Source of the DNA: CATOSK01 sp963665735
GTDB lineage: Bacteria > Chloroflexota > Dehalococcoidia > Lucifugimonadales > UBA3495
Reading direction: 5' to 3'
Length of the DNA: 64,000 nucleotides
Assembly: GCA_963665735.1 (NCBI GenBank)
Contig: OY762444.1
Coordinates: 1 to 64,000 of the forward strand
How positions within the stretch are numbered: the first letter of the stretch is position 1; the number at the start of each line of letters is the position of its first letter. This document shows, in pieces, positions 23,670 to 31,856 of this stretch. Both the position numbers and the translations under genes were made by a program. A model generated the notes under the pieces. It saw only the letters and a list, made by a program, of their open reading frames with translations. It had not been told where the DNA came from and ran no database searches.

Positions 23670-25874
23670 TCAGGATTCTTCGGCTTCGACGCGCAGGTCG
23701 GGCAGCCAACGCAACCAGGAGGGCAAGTACCAATTCCCTCTTCCCAACACTTCCATGCTGGCCGGCACCAGCACCGAGCGCACCAGGGTGGCGTCCAGGA
23801 ATACCGCCACGGCCAGGCCGAACCCGACCAGTTGGTTGACGATGGTTTCCCCGGCGGCGAATCCGCCGAAAACGGCGACCATTATCAGGGCGGCGCCGGT
23901 AATCATTCCTCCGGTGGACTGCAACCCGTAGGCCACGGCCTGGGCGTTGTCTCCCGTCTCGTCAAACCTTTCCCGGATTCGGCTGAGCAGGAAAACATGG
24001 TAGTCCATAGACAGTCCGAACAGGATGGAGAACAGGAACAGGGGTATCCAGGCGTCTATGACTTCCGCGCGCTGGAATCCGAACAGGTCGGCCCCAATCC
24101 CTTTCTGAAAAACCAGCACCAGGACGCCGTAGGTGGCCCCGACGGACAGCAGGTTCATAATGATGGCCTTGATGGGGATGACTATTGACCGGAAGACCAG
24201 CATCAGGATGATAAAGCTGAGGCCGAGGACGAAGGCAAAGACGATGGGGGTGTAAACGTCAACGATGCCGAAGAAGTCGGTGGCTTCGGCGGTGACTCCG
24301 CCGACGTAAACCTGGGCCGGCGCTCCGCCAAAGGCGGCGGGGATGTGTTCGTTGCGGAGGCGCAGCAGCAGGGCCGACGCCTCCCGGCTGTTGGGTTCGC
24401 CGGGGAAGGGAAGGGTCAGCAACGCCAGGTCGCCGGCGGGGTTGACCTCCGGCGGCAAGGGCGGCACCGGGAAAGCCGGGTCTGCCAGGATAATCTGCAC
24501 AAATTCAGCGATGGACTGCTGTACCTGGGGGCTGGCGATTTCGCCGTCTATGACAATTTCCGCCGGGCTGAGGAACCCGGCGGGGCTGACTTGGCCGATG
24601 GAAAACTCTTGCTCGAATACCTCAAAGGCGGCCCTGGTGCGGGATTTTTCCGGGAAGGTGTTGACATCGTTCAGCCCGGTATTGATGTCGAAGTAGAAGG
24701 CCGACAGAATAATCATGGGAATGGCGACCAGCAGGATGCTGACCACGGGCAGGCGGGTGACGGCGTTGGCGACGGTGACCCAAAAGCCATGCCCCGATTC
24801 CTGGGGAGGTTTCAGCGTGAACCGGCCCAGGAAGGGGATGGTGAGGAAGTCCACCTTGGGGCCGAGGAGGGACAGCACGGCGGGCAGCAGGGTCAGGGTG
24901 GCGGCCAGGGCGGCGACCACCGCAAGAATGGCGCCCAAGGCCAGGGACGAATAGAAAGACACCGGAATGATGAACATTCCCAACAGGGCCAGCACCACCG
25001 TCACGCCGCTGAAAAGCACCGTGCGGCCGGCCGTATCGCCGGCCCTTTCCACGGCGGCCCGTTTGTCCAGGCCCTTGGACAGTTCCTCCCGGAACCGGGA
25101 AACGATAATCAGGGAGTAGTCTATCCCCACCGCCAGCCCAATCATCGTAACCATCATGGTAACGAAGAATACTAACTGGAAAGCCTGGCCGATGATTCCC
25201 ACCGCCGCCAGCGCCAGGGCAATGGCGATGACGGCCAAGCCCAGGGGCAGCAGCATGGCAACCACCGCGCCGAACAGGAACAGCAGGATAATCAGGGCTA
25301 CGGGTATGCCGATGCGTTCCCCCTGCTCCAGGTCTTCGGCGCTGAGTTCGAAGTTCTCATAGGCGACGCTGGCGTCTCCGCCGATGAGGACGCGGAAATC
25401 GTCAGCGGCGTCGGCTTCCTCGACAACGTGAATAACTTCGCCGACGTTCTCCGTAGCTTCATCCAGGTTGCCGGCCAGGATTACGTTCATAATGGTGGTG
25501 CGGCGGTCGGGAGATACCCGGAATTCGTCGCCGTCCATGTAGTAGTGGACTGCGCCCAGGACAAATTCGGGGCCAAGGCCGACAATCTCCCCGTGGACGG
25601 CTTCAACCTTGGCCTGGAATGCCGGGTCGTCCACGGTCAGGGACGGGGATTGGACCAGGACCAGTTCGGCCAGGGGCTTGGGGCCGCGCAGTCTTTCCTC
25701 CAGCCGGGAGGCAGCCTGCTCCGACTCGTACCGACTGGCCAGGCTGAAATCGGTGGTGGTGGCGCTGCCCAAAAGCGCGCGAACCAAGGCCAGGGAAACG
25801 ACAAGCAGGACGGCCCAGACAGCGACGGTTATCAGGGGCCTTCGGGCGCAGATGCGGGCCAGAGTTCCGGTCAA
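23670..25874 (-). CDS. MMPL-family RND transporter
   Basis: The 734-residue protein has two similar halves, each with one N-terminal helix, a soluble domain and five or six more helices, the MMPL/RND plan. Signatures include GLAVGIDYSLIIVSRFREEL and, in the second half, FGLSMDYHVFLLSRIRERFDETGD. MMPL proteins move lipids or hydrophobic metabolites out of the cytoplasmic membrane using proton flow. I use the TTG at 25874: AAGGAGG sits five bases before it, and the protein then begins directly with ARICARRPLITVAVWAVLL; an ATG 22 codons earlier has no site. It is coupled to the MpaB-like oxygenase gene, which could act on the same hydrophobic compound. Confidence 0.92.
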   Translation of the reverse strand: MTGTLARICARRPLITVAVWAVLLVVSLALVRALLGSATTTDFSLASRYESEQAASRLEERLRGPKPLAELVLVQSPSLTVDDPAFQAKVEAVHGEIVGLGPEFVLGAVHYYMDGDEFRVSPDRRTTIMNVILAGNLDEATENVGEVIHVVEEADAADDFRVLIGGDASVAYENFELSAEDLEQGERIGIPVALIILLFLFGAVVAMLLPLGLAVIAIALALAAVGIIGQAFQLVFFVTMMVTMIGLAVGIDYSLIIVSRFREELSKGLDKRAAVERAGDTAGRTVLFSGVTVVLALLGMFIIPVSFYSSLALGAILAVVAALAATLTLLPAVLSLLGPKVDFLTIPFLGRFTLKPPQESGHGFWVTVANAVTRLPVVSILLVAIPMIILSAFYFDINTGLNDVNTFPEKSRTRAAFEVFEQEFSIGQVSPAGFLSPAEIVIDGEIASPQVQQSIAEFVQIILADPAFPVPPLPPEVNPAGDLALLTLPFPGEPNSREASALLLRLRNEHIPAAFGGAPAQVYVGGVTAEATDFFGIVDVYTPIVFAFVLGLSFIILMLVFRSIVIPIKAIIMNLLSVGATYGVLVLVFQKGIGADLFGFQRAEVIDAWIPLFLFSILFGLSMDYHVFLLSRIRERFDETGDNAQAVAYGLQSTGGMITGAALIMVAVFGGFAAGETIVNQLVGFGLAVAVFLDATLVRSVLVPASMEVLGRGNWYLPSWLRWLPDLRVEAEES

Positions 25875-25945
25875 GGACGCCTCCTTGCAATGGGCGGGGC
25901 AGACTTTTGACGAATGCGCGCTTGTTCGCCGGGGTTGCATCGCCG

Positions 25946-25974
25946 ATTATAAATCCCCGGCAAACCAAACAACA
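25946..25974 (-). promoter_or_regulatory. Promoter of the MMPL-MpaB operon
   Basis: On the leftward strand a perfect TATAAT (25946-25951) is preceded by TTGTTG with an 18-base spacer. It lies in the divergent gap with the methyltransferase gene, whose own -10 may be TACAAT at 25981-25986. Confidence 0.5.
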
Positions 25975-26047
25975 ATAAGCTACAATAACCTTATGGCATC
26001 TCTACGACAAAGTTCCAGGATGCCCTCAAATTAAGGAGTTACTTGCA

Positions 26048-26869
26048 GTGGTTGAACAGGAATCGGAACAGAACAGGTACACGATGGGATACAGCGATGA
26101 ATTCCGGCAGTTGCTGAACCGGCGCAGCCTGGAAAGTCACGGCAAGCACCTGCTGCCCCATCTCAAGCCCGGCCTGCGGGCGCTGGACTTCGGCTGCGGG
26201 CCGGGAACCATCACGGTGGGGTTGGCCCGGATGGTGGAACCCGGCGAAGTCCACGGGGTTGACATGGAAGAGTCGCAGATTGACCTGGCCCGGGCCGCCG
26301 CCGAGGCCGGAGGGCATGGCAACGCCGTCTTTCACGTCGGCAACGTCAACAGCCTTCCCTTTGAGGACAACCACTTTGACGTTGCCCACTGTCACGCCGT
26401 GCTGATGCACGTGCCGGATACCGAGGCGGCACTGGCGGAGGTCAAGCGGGTGCTGAAACCCGGCGGCATCCTGGCTTGCCGGGAGGCGATTGTCGCATCC
26501 TGTTTCCTGGAACCCGAATTGGGCCACGTGGAATCCGCGTGGACTACCTTTGCCAGACTTTTGGCGGGCAACGGCGGCCACCCGCAGATGGGCAAGGAAC
26601 TGAAAAACTACCTGGTAGAAGCCGGGTTCACGGACATTGAGCCATCGCTTTCCTTCGACACTTTCGGCACTGCCGAAGACCAGGTTTTCTTTCACGGATT
26701 TGTCAGCGGCTGGTTCTTTTCACCGGAAGTCATAGCCGCCGCAACTGCCTACGGGCTGGCTACGGAACAGCAATTCGACGCCTGGCGCGCCGGCATGGAC
26801 GAATGGAAAACTCATCCGGGGGGAATCGGGGCCATCGCTTTTGGGGAGGTTGTGGCCCGGAAACCTTAG
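26048..26869 (+). CDS. Class I SAM-dependent methyltransferase
   Basis: The 273-residue enzyme has the Methyltransf_11/UbiE pattern: motif I LDFGCGPGTITVGLA near residues 45-60, an acidic end of strand 2 (VHGVDMEESQID), NVNSLPFEDNHFDVAHCHAVLMH and VLKPGGILACREAI. The target may be a small molecule or a quinone-like metabolite; nothing nearby decides. The GTG start at 26048 follows AAGGAGTT with a 6-base gap. It is a single-gene unit, transcribed away from the MMPL operon. A long repeat-rich gap follows. Confidence 0.88.
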   Translation: MVEQESEQNRYTMGYSDEFRQLLNRRSLESHGKHLLPHLKPGLRALDFGCGPGTITVGLARMVEPGEVHGVDMEESQIDLARAAAEAGGHGNAVFHVGNVNSLPFEDNHFDVAHCHAVLMHVPDTEAALAEVKRVLKPGGILACREAIVASCFLEPELGHVESAWTTFARLLAGNGGHPQMGKELKNYLVEAGFTDIEPSLSFDTFGTAEDQVFFHGFVSGWFFSPEVIAAATAYGLATEQQFDAWRAGMDEWKTHPGGIGAIAFGEVVARKP

Positions 26870-26944
26870 CCTCGGCACTTGTCTGAAGTTTTGGCCGGCG
26901 AAAGATGTATCGTCGTATCGCGCAGGATGGCAGGGTCTTTTGGT

Positions 26945-27065
26945 TGTCACCCTGAACGAAGTGAAGGGTCTAAAATTCTTCGGGCAAGACGACCCCTTCG
27001 GCCATGCTCATGGCAGGGTTGGCTAAGGCAACAATTTTAGATTCTTCGCTTTGCTCAGAATGACA
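26945..27065. repeat. 121-bp inverted-repeat element (TGTCACCCTGAACGAAG...)
   Basis: The ends TGTCACCCTGAACG.. and ..TTTGCTCAGAATGACA are imperfect inverted repeats, with a nested TCTAAAATT..AATTTTAGA pair. It carries no coding frame. The same half-motif (CTACGCTCAGGACAGG) is seen near 14840. The rest of the gap (26870-27358) holds two REP-like CCGGAATGACGGG palindromes (about 27157-27186 and 27240-27257) and no gene. Confidence 0.65.
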
Positions 27066-27358
27066 TACTCGAGGCCGGTTGGACAATCATAAGACCCGGC
27101 GAAGGTAGTTACCCAGGATTCCTCGCCCATACGGACGCTGTTGTGGCCGTGGGATTTCTGGATTCCGGCTTTCGCCGGAATGACGGGTTGGGGGCAAGGT
27201 ACTTTTGAGGTAGTTCTTCGTTTACGATGGGATTGACCTGGCCGGAATGACGGGTTGGGGGCGGAGTTTTGACAGGGGCCACGGCGGTGGATAGACTCGA
27301 CTAGGTGGAAGAGTTGGGAACGGGACGGGGCGGGATTTAATCAAGGGGCGGGACGGTT

Positions 27359-28435
27359 ATGACGCAGCCGATTGTTGACAATTCCAGTGGCCGCATCCCC
27401 ATGCGGACGCACTGGATGCCTCGGTTCGTGGCATCCGGGGTGATGTACGAAGACCTGCAAGACCTGTTGCAGCGCATAGACACCTGGGACGTTTGGTGCA
27501 AGGAATGGTCGGCCAAGGGGGCGATGCACGAAGGGTTGGCGGACGCGGCCCTGGCCGCCGGGCGTTTGGTGACGGCGGGGCAGGCGTATCACCTGGCGGC
27601 GTTGTGCTACCACTTCGGCAGTTTCCGCTACTACGAAGACCTGGACCAAAAACTGGCCGGGGAACGGAAAGCCCAGGAACTTTACGCCAAGGCCGCCCCT
27701 CATTTTCAACCGGCGGCGGAACGGGTTGAGTTTCCCTTCAAGGGGGACGCGCTGCCCGGCTACCTGCGGCTGCCCCAGGGGGACGGGCCGGCTCCGGTTG
27801 TCATAATCATCCCCGGCAACGACGCCCGCAAGGAAGAGTTTCACAACCTGGAGAACGAATTTCTGGCGCGGGGAATGGCTACCGTCAGTTACGATGGGCC
27901 GGGGCAGGGGGAAACCTGGGGCCGGCTGACCATGCGGGGGGACGACGAAAGCGCGGTTATCGCCATTATGGATTACCTGGAAAACCGTCCGGAAATTGAC
28001 GCCGGGCGGATTGGCGTTTACGGCTGGGCGATGGGCGGCTACTTTGCGCCGCGGGCCGCCGCCGCCGATGGCCGGGTGCGGGCCTGCGTTTCCATGCCGG
28101 TCAGGTACTCCCTGCTGAATTGGGACAACGCCGCGAGACAGCAAACCGACGCTTACCAGCACATTTTCGGCGGCGTGACCTACGATGAAGGGCGGGAGAT
28201 TGCCAGCGGTTTCCGGTTGGAGGAATCACTGCCCCAAGTCCGATGCCCTTACCTGATTGTCCACGGGATGAAGGGCGACACGGTGGACCGGACGGAGGCC
28301 GACCAAGCCGCGGCCCAGGCCGGCGGGTCCGCCGAGTTGGTGGTGTACGATGAGGGTGACCACCTTTGCATCAACCTGCGGCATGAGTCCTGGCCGATGA
28401 TGATGGACTGGTTCGCGGACAAACTGGCGGGTTAG
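27359..28435 (+). CDS. Alpha/beta hydrolase (FrsA / dihydropseudooxynicotine hydrolase-like), nucleophile replaced
   Basis: The 358-residue protein has a helical N-terminal cap (residues 1-115, with tandem helices as in DHPON hydrolase) and a C-terminal alpha/beta hydrolase domain: VVIIIPGNDARKEEF (oxyanion strand), SYDGPGQGET and RIGVYGWAMGGYFAPRAA. The nucleophile elbow is G-W-A-M-G, so the expected serine is Ala224 (GCG at 28028-28030). The acid region (GMKGDTVDR) and His (EGDHLCINL) remain. It may be inactive as a classical hydrolase or work differently, or the window may carry a base error. The ATG follows a GGGGCGGGACGGTT leader. No operon partner. Confidence 0.8.
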   Translation: MTQPIVDNSSGRIPMRTHWMPRFVASGVMYEDLQDLLQRIDTWDVWCKEWSAKGAMHEGLADAALAAGRLVTAGQAYHLAALCYHFGSFRYYEDLDQKLAGERKAQELYAKAAPHFQPAAERVEFPFKGDALPGYLRLPQGDGPAPVVIIIPGNDARKEEFHNLENEFLARGMATVSYDGPGQGETWGRLTMRGDDESAVIAIMDYLENRPEIDAGRIGVYGWAMGGYFAPRAAAADGRVRACVSMPVRYSLLNWDNAARQQTDAYQHIFGGVTYDEGREIASGFRLEESLPQVRCPYLIVHGMKGDTVDRTEADQAAAQAGGSAELVVYDEGDHLCINLRHESWPMMMDWFADKLAG

Positions 28436-28739
28436 CAAGACACATCGAAATGTTGGCTCTTGAAGAATGTATCGTCATTCCGGCGTAGGCCAGTATGATG
28501 GTGGGGATGCGGACAGGTTGAAAACCTGCCCCACCTTGGGGGTTTCCCGGGCTGGCGGGTTTCAACGTCCGTAACCATCTGTTTACAATTTGGCAATCAA
28601 GGCGCAACATCTTGGTGGGATTGTGTATTTGTCACAGTAGCGCCTCCGGGACGGGGCCGATGATTCGGTTCCGCCGGGCCGGCAAGCATCAAGCAATGAG
28701 AGCGCCGGCGCGGAATTACCCGGGGAAAGTTGGAAGGCC
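28436..28739. other. Intergenic region before the ATP-grasp operon
   Basis: It contains a single REP-like half (TCATTCCGGCGTAGGCC near 28470), a GGCAGGTT/AACCTGCC-type hairpin (about 28512-28530) and an AT-richer stretch with TTTACAAT near 28585, the best promoter candidate for the ATP-grasp operon. No gene is visible. Confidence 0.45.
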
Positions 28740-30119
28740 ATGATTAGCAGCTCAATCTCGCCCATGACCGTTCTGAACGAATGTGTCAACCTCGACGGTT
28801 CGGTCAAGCCGCTTTACCGGCCCATGATGGACAGCATGGACGGTTTGGGTATGGAAGAGTTGCAGCGGCGTTGGCTGGCGGCCAAGGGCCACGCCGCCCG
28901 CGACGCCTTTACCTTCTTTCTTGACCCGCGGGAGTTTCGCACGGTGCCAACCGACTGGTTTCCCCGGTTGATTCCCGGCGACCATTGGGACACCATTTCC
29001 CGGGGCGTGGCGCAGCGGTTGAAGGCCATCAACCATTTCCTGGGGGACCTGTATTGCGGCCAGCAGGACATTGTGCCGCCGGACGTGATGTTTTCCTGCC
29101 AGTATTACAACCCGGAGTTGCAGGGTTTCCGGCCCGCCCGCGACACCTTTGTCCACGTTTACGGCATCGACCTGGTTCACATGGGCGAAGGGCGTTACGT
29201 GATTCTGGAGGACAATCTGCGGATTCCGTCGGGGATAACCTACCAGACCAAGAGCGTGGAAATCGGCCTGGAGGTCATGCCGGAACTGGCGGAAGGGTAC
29301 GACATCGTTCCCTACGACATTCAGGCGGCTTACCAGGAGATGTTCCTGTCCCTGTGCGACACCGATTCGCCCAACTGCGTGCTGCTGACGGACAGCAAGT
29401 ACGGGTCGGCCTTCTTTGAACACCGCTACCTGTCGGAGTTGTTCGGGATAACCCTGGTGGAGGGTTCCGACCTGTACGTGGGGCATAACGGGCGGGTCTG
29501 GTGCCGGGCGATGGGCGGCGATTTCGAGGTTGACCTGATTTACCGCCGGGTGGAAGACCTGGAGCTTTTCGTGCCGGGGCTGACGGAAGCCTACCTGAAC
29601 CAACAAGTCGTGCTGGTCAACGCAATGGGTTCGGGCGCCGCCGACGACAAGCTGGTCTTTCTGTGGGTGCCGGACATGATTAAGCGCTACATGGGTGAGG
29701 ACGCCATACTGGAACAGGCGGTCAGCTATGACCTGCGCTCCCCCAGCAACCGCCAGTTCGTGCTGCAAAACCTGGACAAACTGGTCTTGAAAACGCGGCA
29801 GGGCTACGGCGGCATGGGCGTCTTTATCATGCCCGACCTGGGGGGCGTGTACCGCAACCGCTTGACCCAGCAATTGATTGAACAGCCTCAAGCCTTTATC
29901 GCCCAGGAAACCCTGGACTTTTCGCGACACCTGGTGTTTGACGAACTGAGGGGCATATTCGAGGAACGGTACGTTGACCTGCGGGTGTTTGCCATCCAGA
30001 ACGGCCACGGTGAAGTTACGGTGTTTCCGGGGGGTCTGACTCGGGTGTCCGAGCCGGCCAGCCGGGTCACCAATAACTCATCAGGAGGTTCATGCAAGCC
30101 GAGTTGGGTAGTCCGGTAG
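28740..30119 (+). CDS. Circularly permuted ATP-grasp type 2 protein (COG2308, DUF404/DUF407)
   Basis: The 459-residue protein shows the family blocks: RPMMDSMDGLG near the start, FLDPREFRTVPTDWFPRLIP, the GIDLVHMGEGRYVILEDNLRIPSG motif (residues about 145-165), VWCRAMGGDFEVDLIYRR, and LVLKTRQGYGGMGVFIMP near 360-378. These match the circularly permuted ATP-grasp amidoligases, which form peptide-like bonds using ATP. It heads an operon with a transglutaminase-like protein and an alpha-E protein, a known conserved trio proposed to make and process a peptide tag or metabolite. The final 30 residues overlap the next gene by 28 bases. Product unknown. Confidence 0.9.
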   Translation: MISSSISPMTVLNECVNLDGSVKPLYRPMMDSMDGLGMEELQRRWLAAKGHAARDAFTFFLDPREFRTVPTDWFPRLIPGDHWDTISRGVAQRLKAINHFLGDLYCGQQDIVPPDVMFSCQYYNPELQGFRPARDTFVHVYGIDLVHMGEGRYVILEDNLRIPSGITYQTKSVEIGLEVMPELAEGYDIVPYDIQAAYQEMFLSLCDTDSPNCVLLTDSKYGSAFFEHRYLSELFGITLVEGSDLYVGHNGRVWCRAMGGDFEVDLIYRRVEDLELFVPGLTEAYLNQQVVLVNAMGSGAADDKLVFLWVPDMIKRYMGEDAILEQAVSYDLRSPSNRQFVLQNLDKLVLKTRQGYGGMGVFIMPDLGGVYRNRLTQQLIEQPQAFIAQETLDFSRHLVFDELRGIFEERYVDLRVFAIQNGHGEVTVFPGGLTRVSEPASRVTNNSSGGSCKPSWVVR

Positions 30120-31006
30120 CCGGTCAGTCAACGCCAGTCCACTACGCCTACGTTGCCCGGTACGAGTACACCGACGTGGTGGTGCAGAACGATAACTTTT
30201 TCCGGCTGGCGGCGTATGCCGACCAATTCCAGCAACCCGGCGCTTGCGAAATCGCCACCTTCCCGGCCGGAACGTCGGTGACTTATCCGGACCGGCTGGG
30301 CAACCGGGTTGACCGGGTGCGGATTTCCACACCCCACGAAGAGTTGGTTATCGCCGCGGTGGGGGACGTGGCCCTGGGCGCGCCGGGTTCGGGGATTGAG
30401 GATGTCCCGCTGGCGTCGCTGGAGGTTGGCCTGGAGGACGCCGAGTTCCTGACGGCGACGACATTGGTTGACCCGGACAGCGTGGGCGATGCGGCCCGGA
30501 GGGTGGCCGGGGAGTCCGACTCCGTGCTGGGGGCCGTGCGGGAAATCATCGGTTGGGTCAGGAACGAAGTGGAGTACGAAAGGGGCAACACCTCGGTCAG
30601 CACCACCGCCGCCGACGTTCTGGCGGAAATGCGGGGCGTCTGCCAGGACAAGACCCACCTGGCGTTGGGGATGATGCGGTCTTTGGGGATACCGGCCCGC
30701 TACGTCAGCGGGCTGCTGACCCGGCAGCCGGGGGAAACCCACGCCTGGTTGGAATTCCTGCACCCGGCGGCCGGCTGGCTGCCGGCGGACCCCACCAAGG
30801 GCATCGTCATAAACACCGGCAGCAATTACTTGAAGTTGGCGGTGGGCCGGGACTATTCGGAAGTGCCGCCGGTGTCCGGGTCTTTCGTTTCCAAGGGATA
30901 CGGGCTGCTGGATTTCGCGACGGCCAGGGTATTTTTTGACAAGGACTCCATTGGCATTGACGACGCCCTGACCCTGATGCGAGAAAAACCTGAGCAGGCG
31001 AGGTAA
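30092..31006 (+). CDS. Transglutaminase-like cysteine protease-fold protein
   Basis: The 304-residue protein has an N-terminal beta-rich domain (1-140) and a C-terminal transglutaminase core. Catalytic Cys is in EMRGVCQDKTHLALGMMR, His in GETHAWLEFL and Asp in WLPADPTKG, so the triad is complete. Start ATG 30092 follows GGAGG with a 3-base gap and lies inside the ATP-grasp gene, indicating translational coupling. In the COG2308/alpha-E systems the transglutaminase-like enzyme is proposed to act as a peptidase or amidase on the ligase product. No signal peptide is seen. Confidence 0.9.
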   Translation: MQAELGSPVAGQSTPVHYAYVARYEYTDVVVQNDNFFRLAAYADQFQQPGACEIATFPAGTSVTYPDRLGNRVDRVRISTPHEELVIAAVGDVALGAPGSGIEDVPLASLEVGLEDAEFLTATTLVDPDSVGDAARRVAGESDSVLGAVREIIGWVRNEVEYERGNTSVSTTAADVLAEMRGVCQDKTHLALGMMRSLGIPARYVSGLLTRQPGETHAWLEFLHPAAGWLPADPTKGIVINTGSNYLKLAVGRDYSEVPPVSGSFVSKGYGLLDFATARVFFDKDSIGIDDALTLMREKPEQAR

Positions 31007-31014
31007 CAGGCGCG

Positions 31015-31539
31015 ATGGTTGAACCAAGATCGCTTTCCTTCAACTCGGATCGGTGGCTGACCGACTCCCGGGTTTACAACCTTATATGGCTGGGCCGTTG
31101 GCTGGAACGGGCCGAAAACGTCGCTAGGGTGGTGAACACCCTGGCCCGGCTGGCCATAGCCAAGGGCATGGATATGCCGGATTTCCAGGAGTCGTTGACC
31201 ACCGCCGCCGCGGCCCGCGGCATGGCGATTGAACATCCCAGCATGGCCTTGACGATGCTGTTGAAAGACCACCAGGCTTCTTCCATATCCCACAGCATCG
31301 CCACGGCCCGCAGCAACGCCACCCACGTCGGCACAGTGGAACTTATCCGCGCCATCAACGACGTATTGCAGGAATTGAACGACGAAACCAATATGCTGGA
31401 CACGCCGCTGGCAGCGCAGACAATGACGGACAATGTGCTGGAGGCGCTGGGCCGGGTCTATACCGTCATTGACGATAGCTGGTTCCACCAGGAACCCCTA
31501 TCCGAGGAAGAGGTTTACCGCCGTTTCGTGCAGCAGTAG
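31015..31539 (+). CDS. Alpha-E domain protein (COG2307), short form
   Basis: The product is mostly helical, with the family motif NLIWLGRWLERAENVARVVNTLARLA at residues 21-46. Alpha-E proteins are usually about 310 residues; this one has 174, so the second half of the bundle is missing or has been dropped. The frame ends cleanly in TAG and no further alpha-E-like sequence follows. It starts eight bases after the transglutaminase gene and completes the ATP-grasp / transglutaminase / alpha-E trio. Its role, probably scaffolding, is unproven. Confidence 0.8.
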   Translation: MVEPRSLSFNSDRWLTDSRVYNLIWLGRWLERAENVARVVNTLARLAIAKGMDMPDFQESLTTAAAARGMAIEHPSMALTMLLKDHQASSISHSIATARSNATHVGTVELIRAINDVLQELNDETNMLDTPLAAQTMTDNVLEALGRVYTVIDDSWFHQEPLSEEEVYRRFVQQ

Positions 31540-31562
31540 TCCCGGTTCCGGCAGAGCCGGGA
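31540..31562 (+). terminator. Hairpin after the alpha-E gene
   Basis: TCCCGG..CCGGGA with an 11-base loop, followed by TTT, immediately after the TAG of the operon's last gene. Weak T-tract. Confidence 0.45.
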
Positions 31563-31605
31563 TTTACAGCGTTCCGCTTTTCTCGACCATTTCCAAACTA
31601 TGACC

Positions 31606-31634
31606 GTAGGGGCGGGTTTCAAACCCGCCCCTAC
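31606..31634. terminator. Palindrome GTAGGGGCGGGTTTCAAACC... after the operon
   Basis: A near-perfect 29-base palindrome, the same as 49800-49828 and close to 1556-1582 and 22403-22423. It lies between the alpha-E operon and the ECF transporter operon and may mark the transcript end. Confidence 0.55.
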
Positions 31635-31728
31635 CATTTGGCCCGGCGCGGCGTTTGCGGCCTGGTGGACGGCGGTTTATTCGCGTCCGGGCTGGAAATC
31701 CGTGGTTGTTATGCTCATGCTCCAGTAC

Positions 31729-31766
31729 TTGCAATAAGTAATAACGATTGGCGTTGCCTATTGCGT
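31729..31766. promoter_or_regulatory. Long-spaced inverted repeat upstream of cbiM
   Basis: TTGCAATA (31729-31736) and TATTGCGT (31759-31766) are inverted copies with a 22-base spacer, upstream of the cbiM promoter. The TTGCAA core recurs in the dyad at 31809-31828, which suggests that one metal regulator binds both. It is a candidate only. Confidence 0.35.
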
Positions 31767-31775
31767 AAATGGTTA

Positions 31776-31804
31776 TTGACAAATGGTTGCAGAACATCCA
31801 AAAT
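31776..31804 (+). promoter_or_regulatory. Promoter of the cbiM operon
   Basis: A perfect TTGACA (31776-31781) and CAAAAT (31799-31804) are 17 bases apart, within an unusually AT-rich stretch. The start point would fall inside the dyad at 31809-31828. Confidence 0.55.
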
Positions 31805-31808
31805 CCTT

Positions 31809-31828
31809 TACTGCAAACACTTGCAATA
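31809..31828. promoter_or_regulatory. Fur/Nur-like operator dyad over the cbiM start site
   Basis: TACTGCAAAC and ACTTGCAATA are inverted halves matching at 7 of 10 positions, including TGCAA on each side. The TTGCAA-spacer-TTGCAA form resembles boxes of the nickel-responsive Fur-family regulator Nur. Position just downstream of the -10 fits metal-dependent repression (inference). Confidence 0.45.
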
Positions 31829-31856
31829 AAAAGTTGTGGCATGAGGGAACGTCGGG

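Noticed and set aside
31635..31856. Cobalamin riboswitch before cbiM
   Set aside because: I could not find the conserved B12-box (GCCACTG-like) or the expected fold; the segment looks like a protein-binding operator instead.
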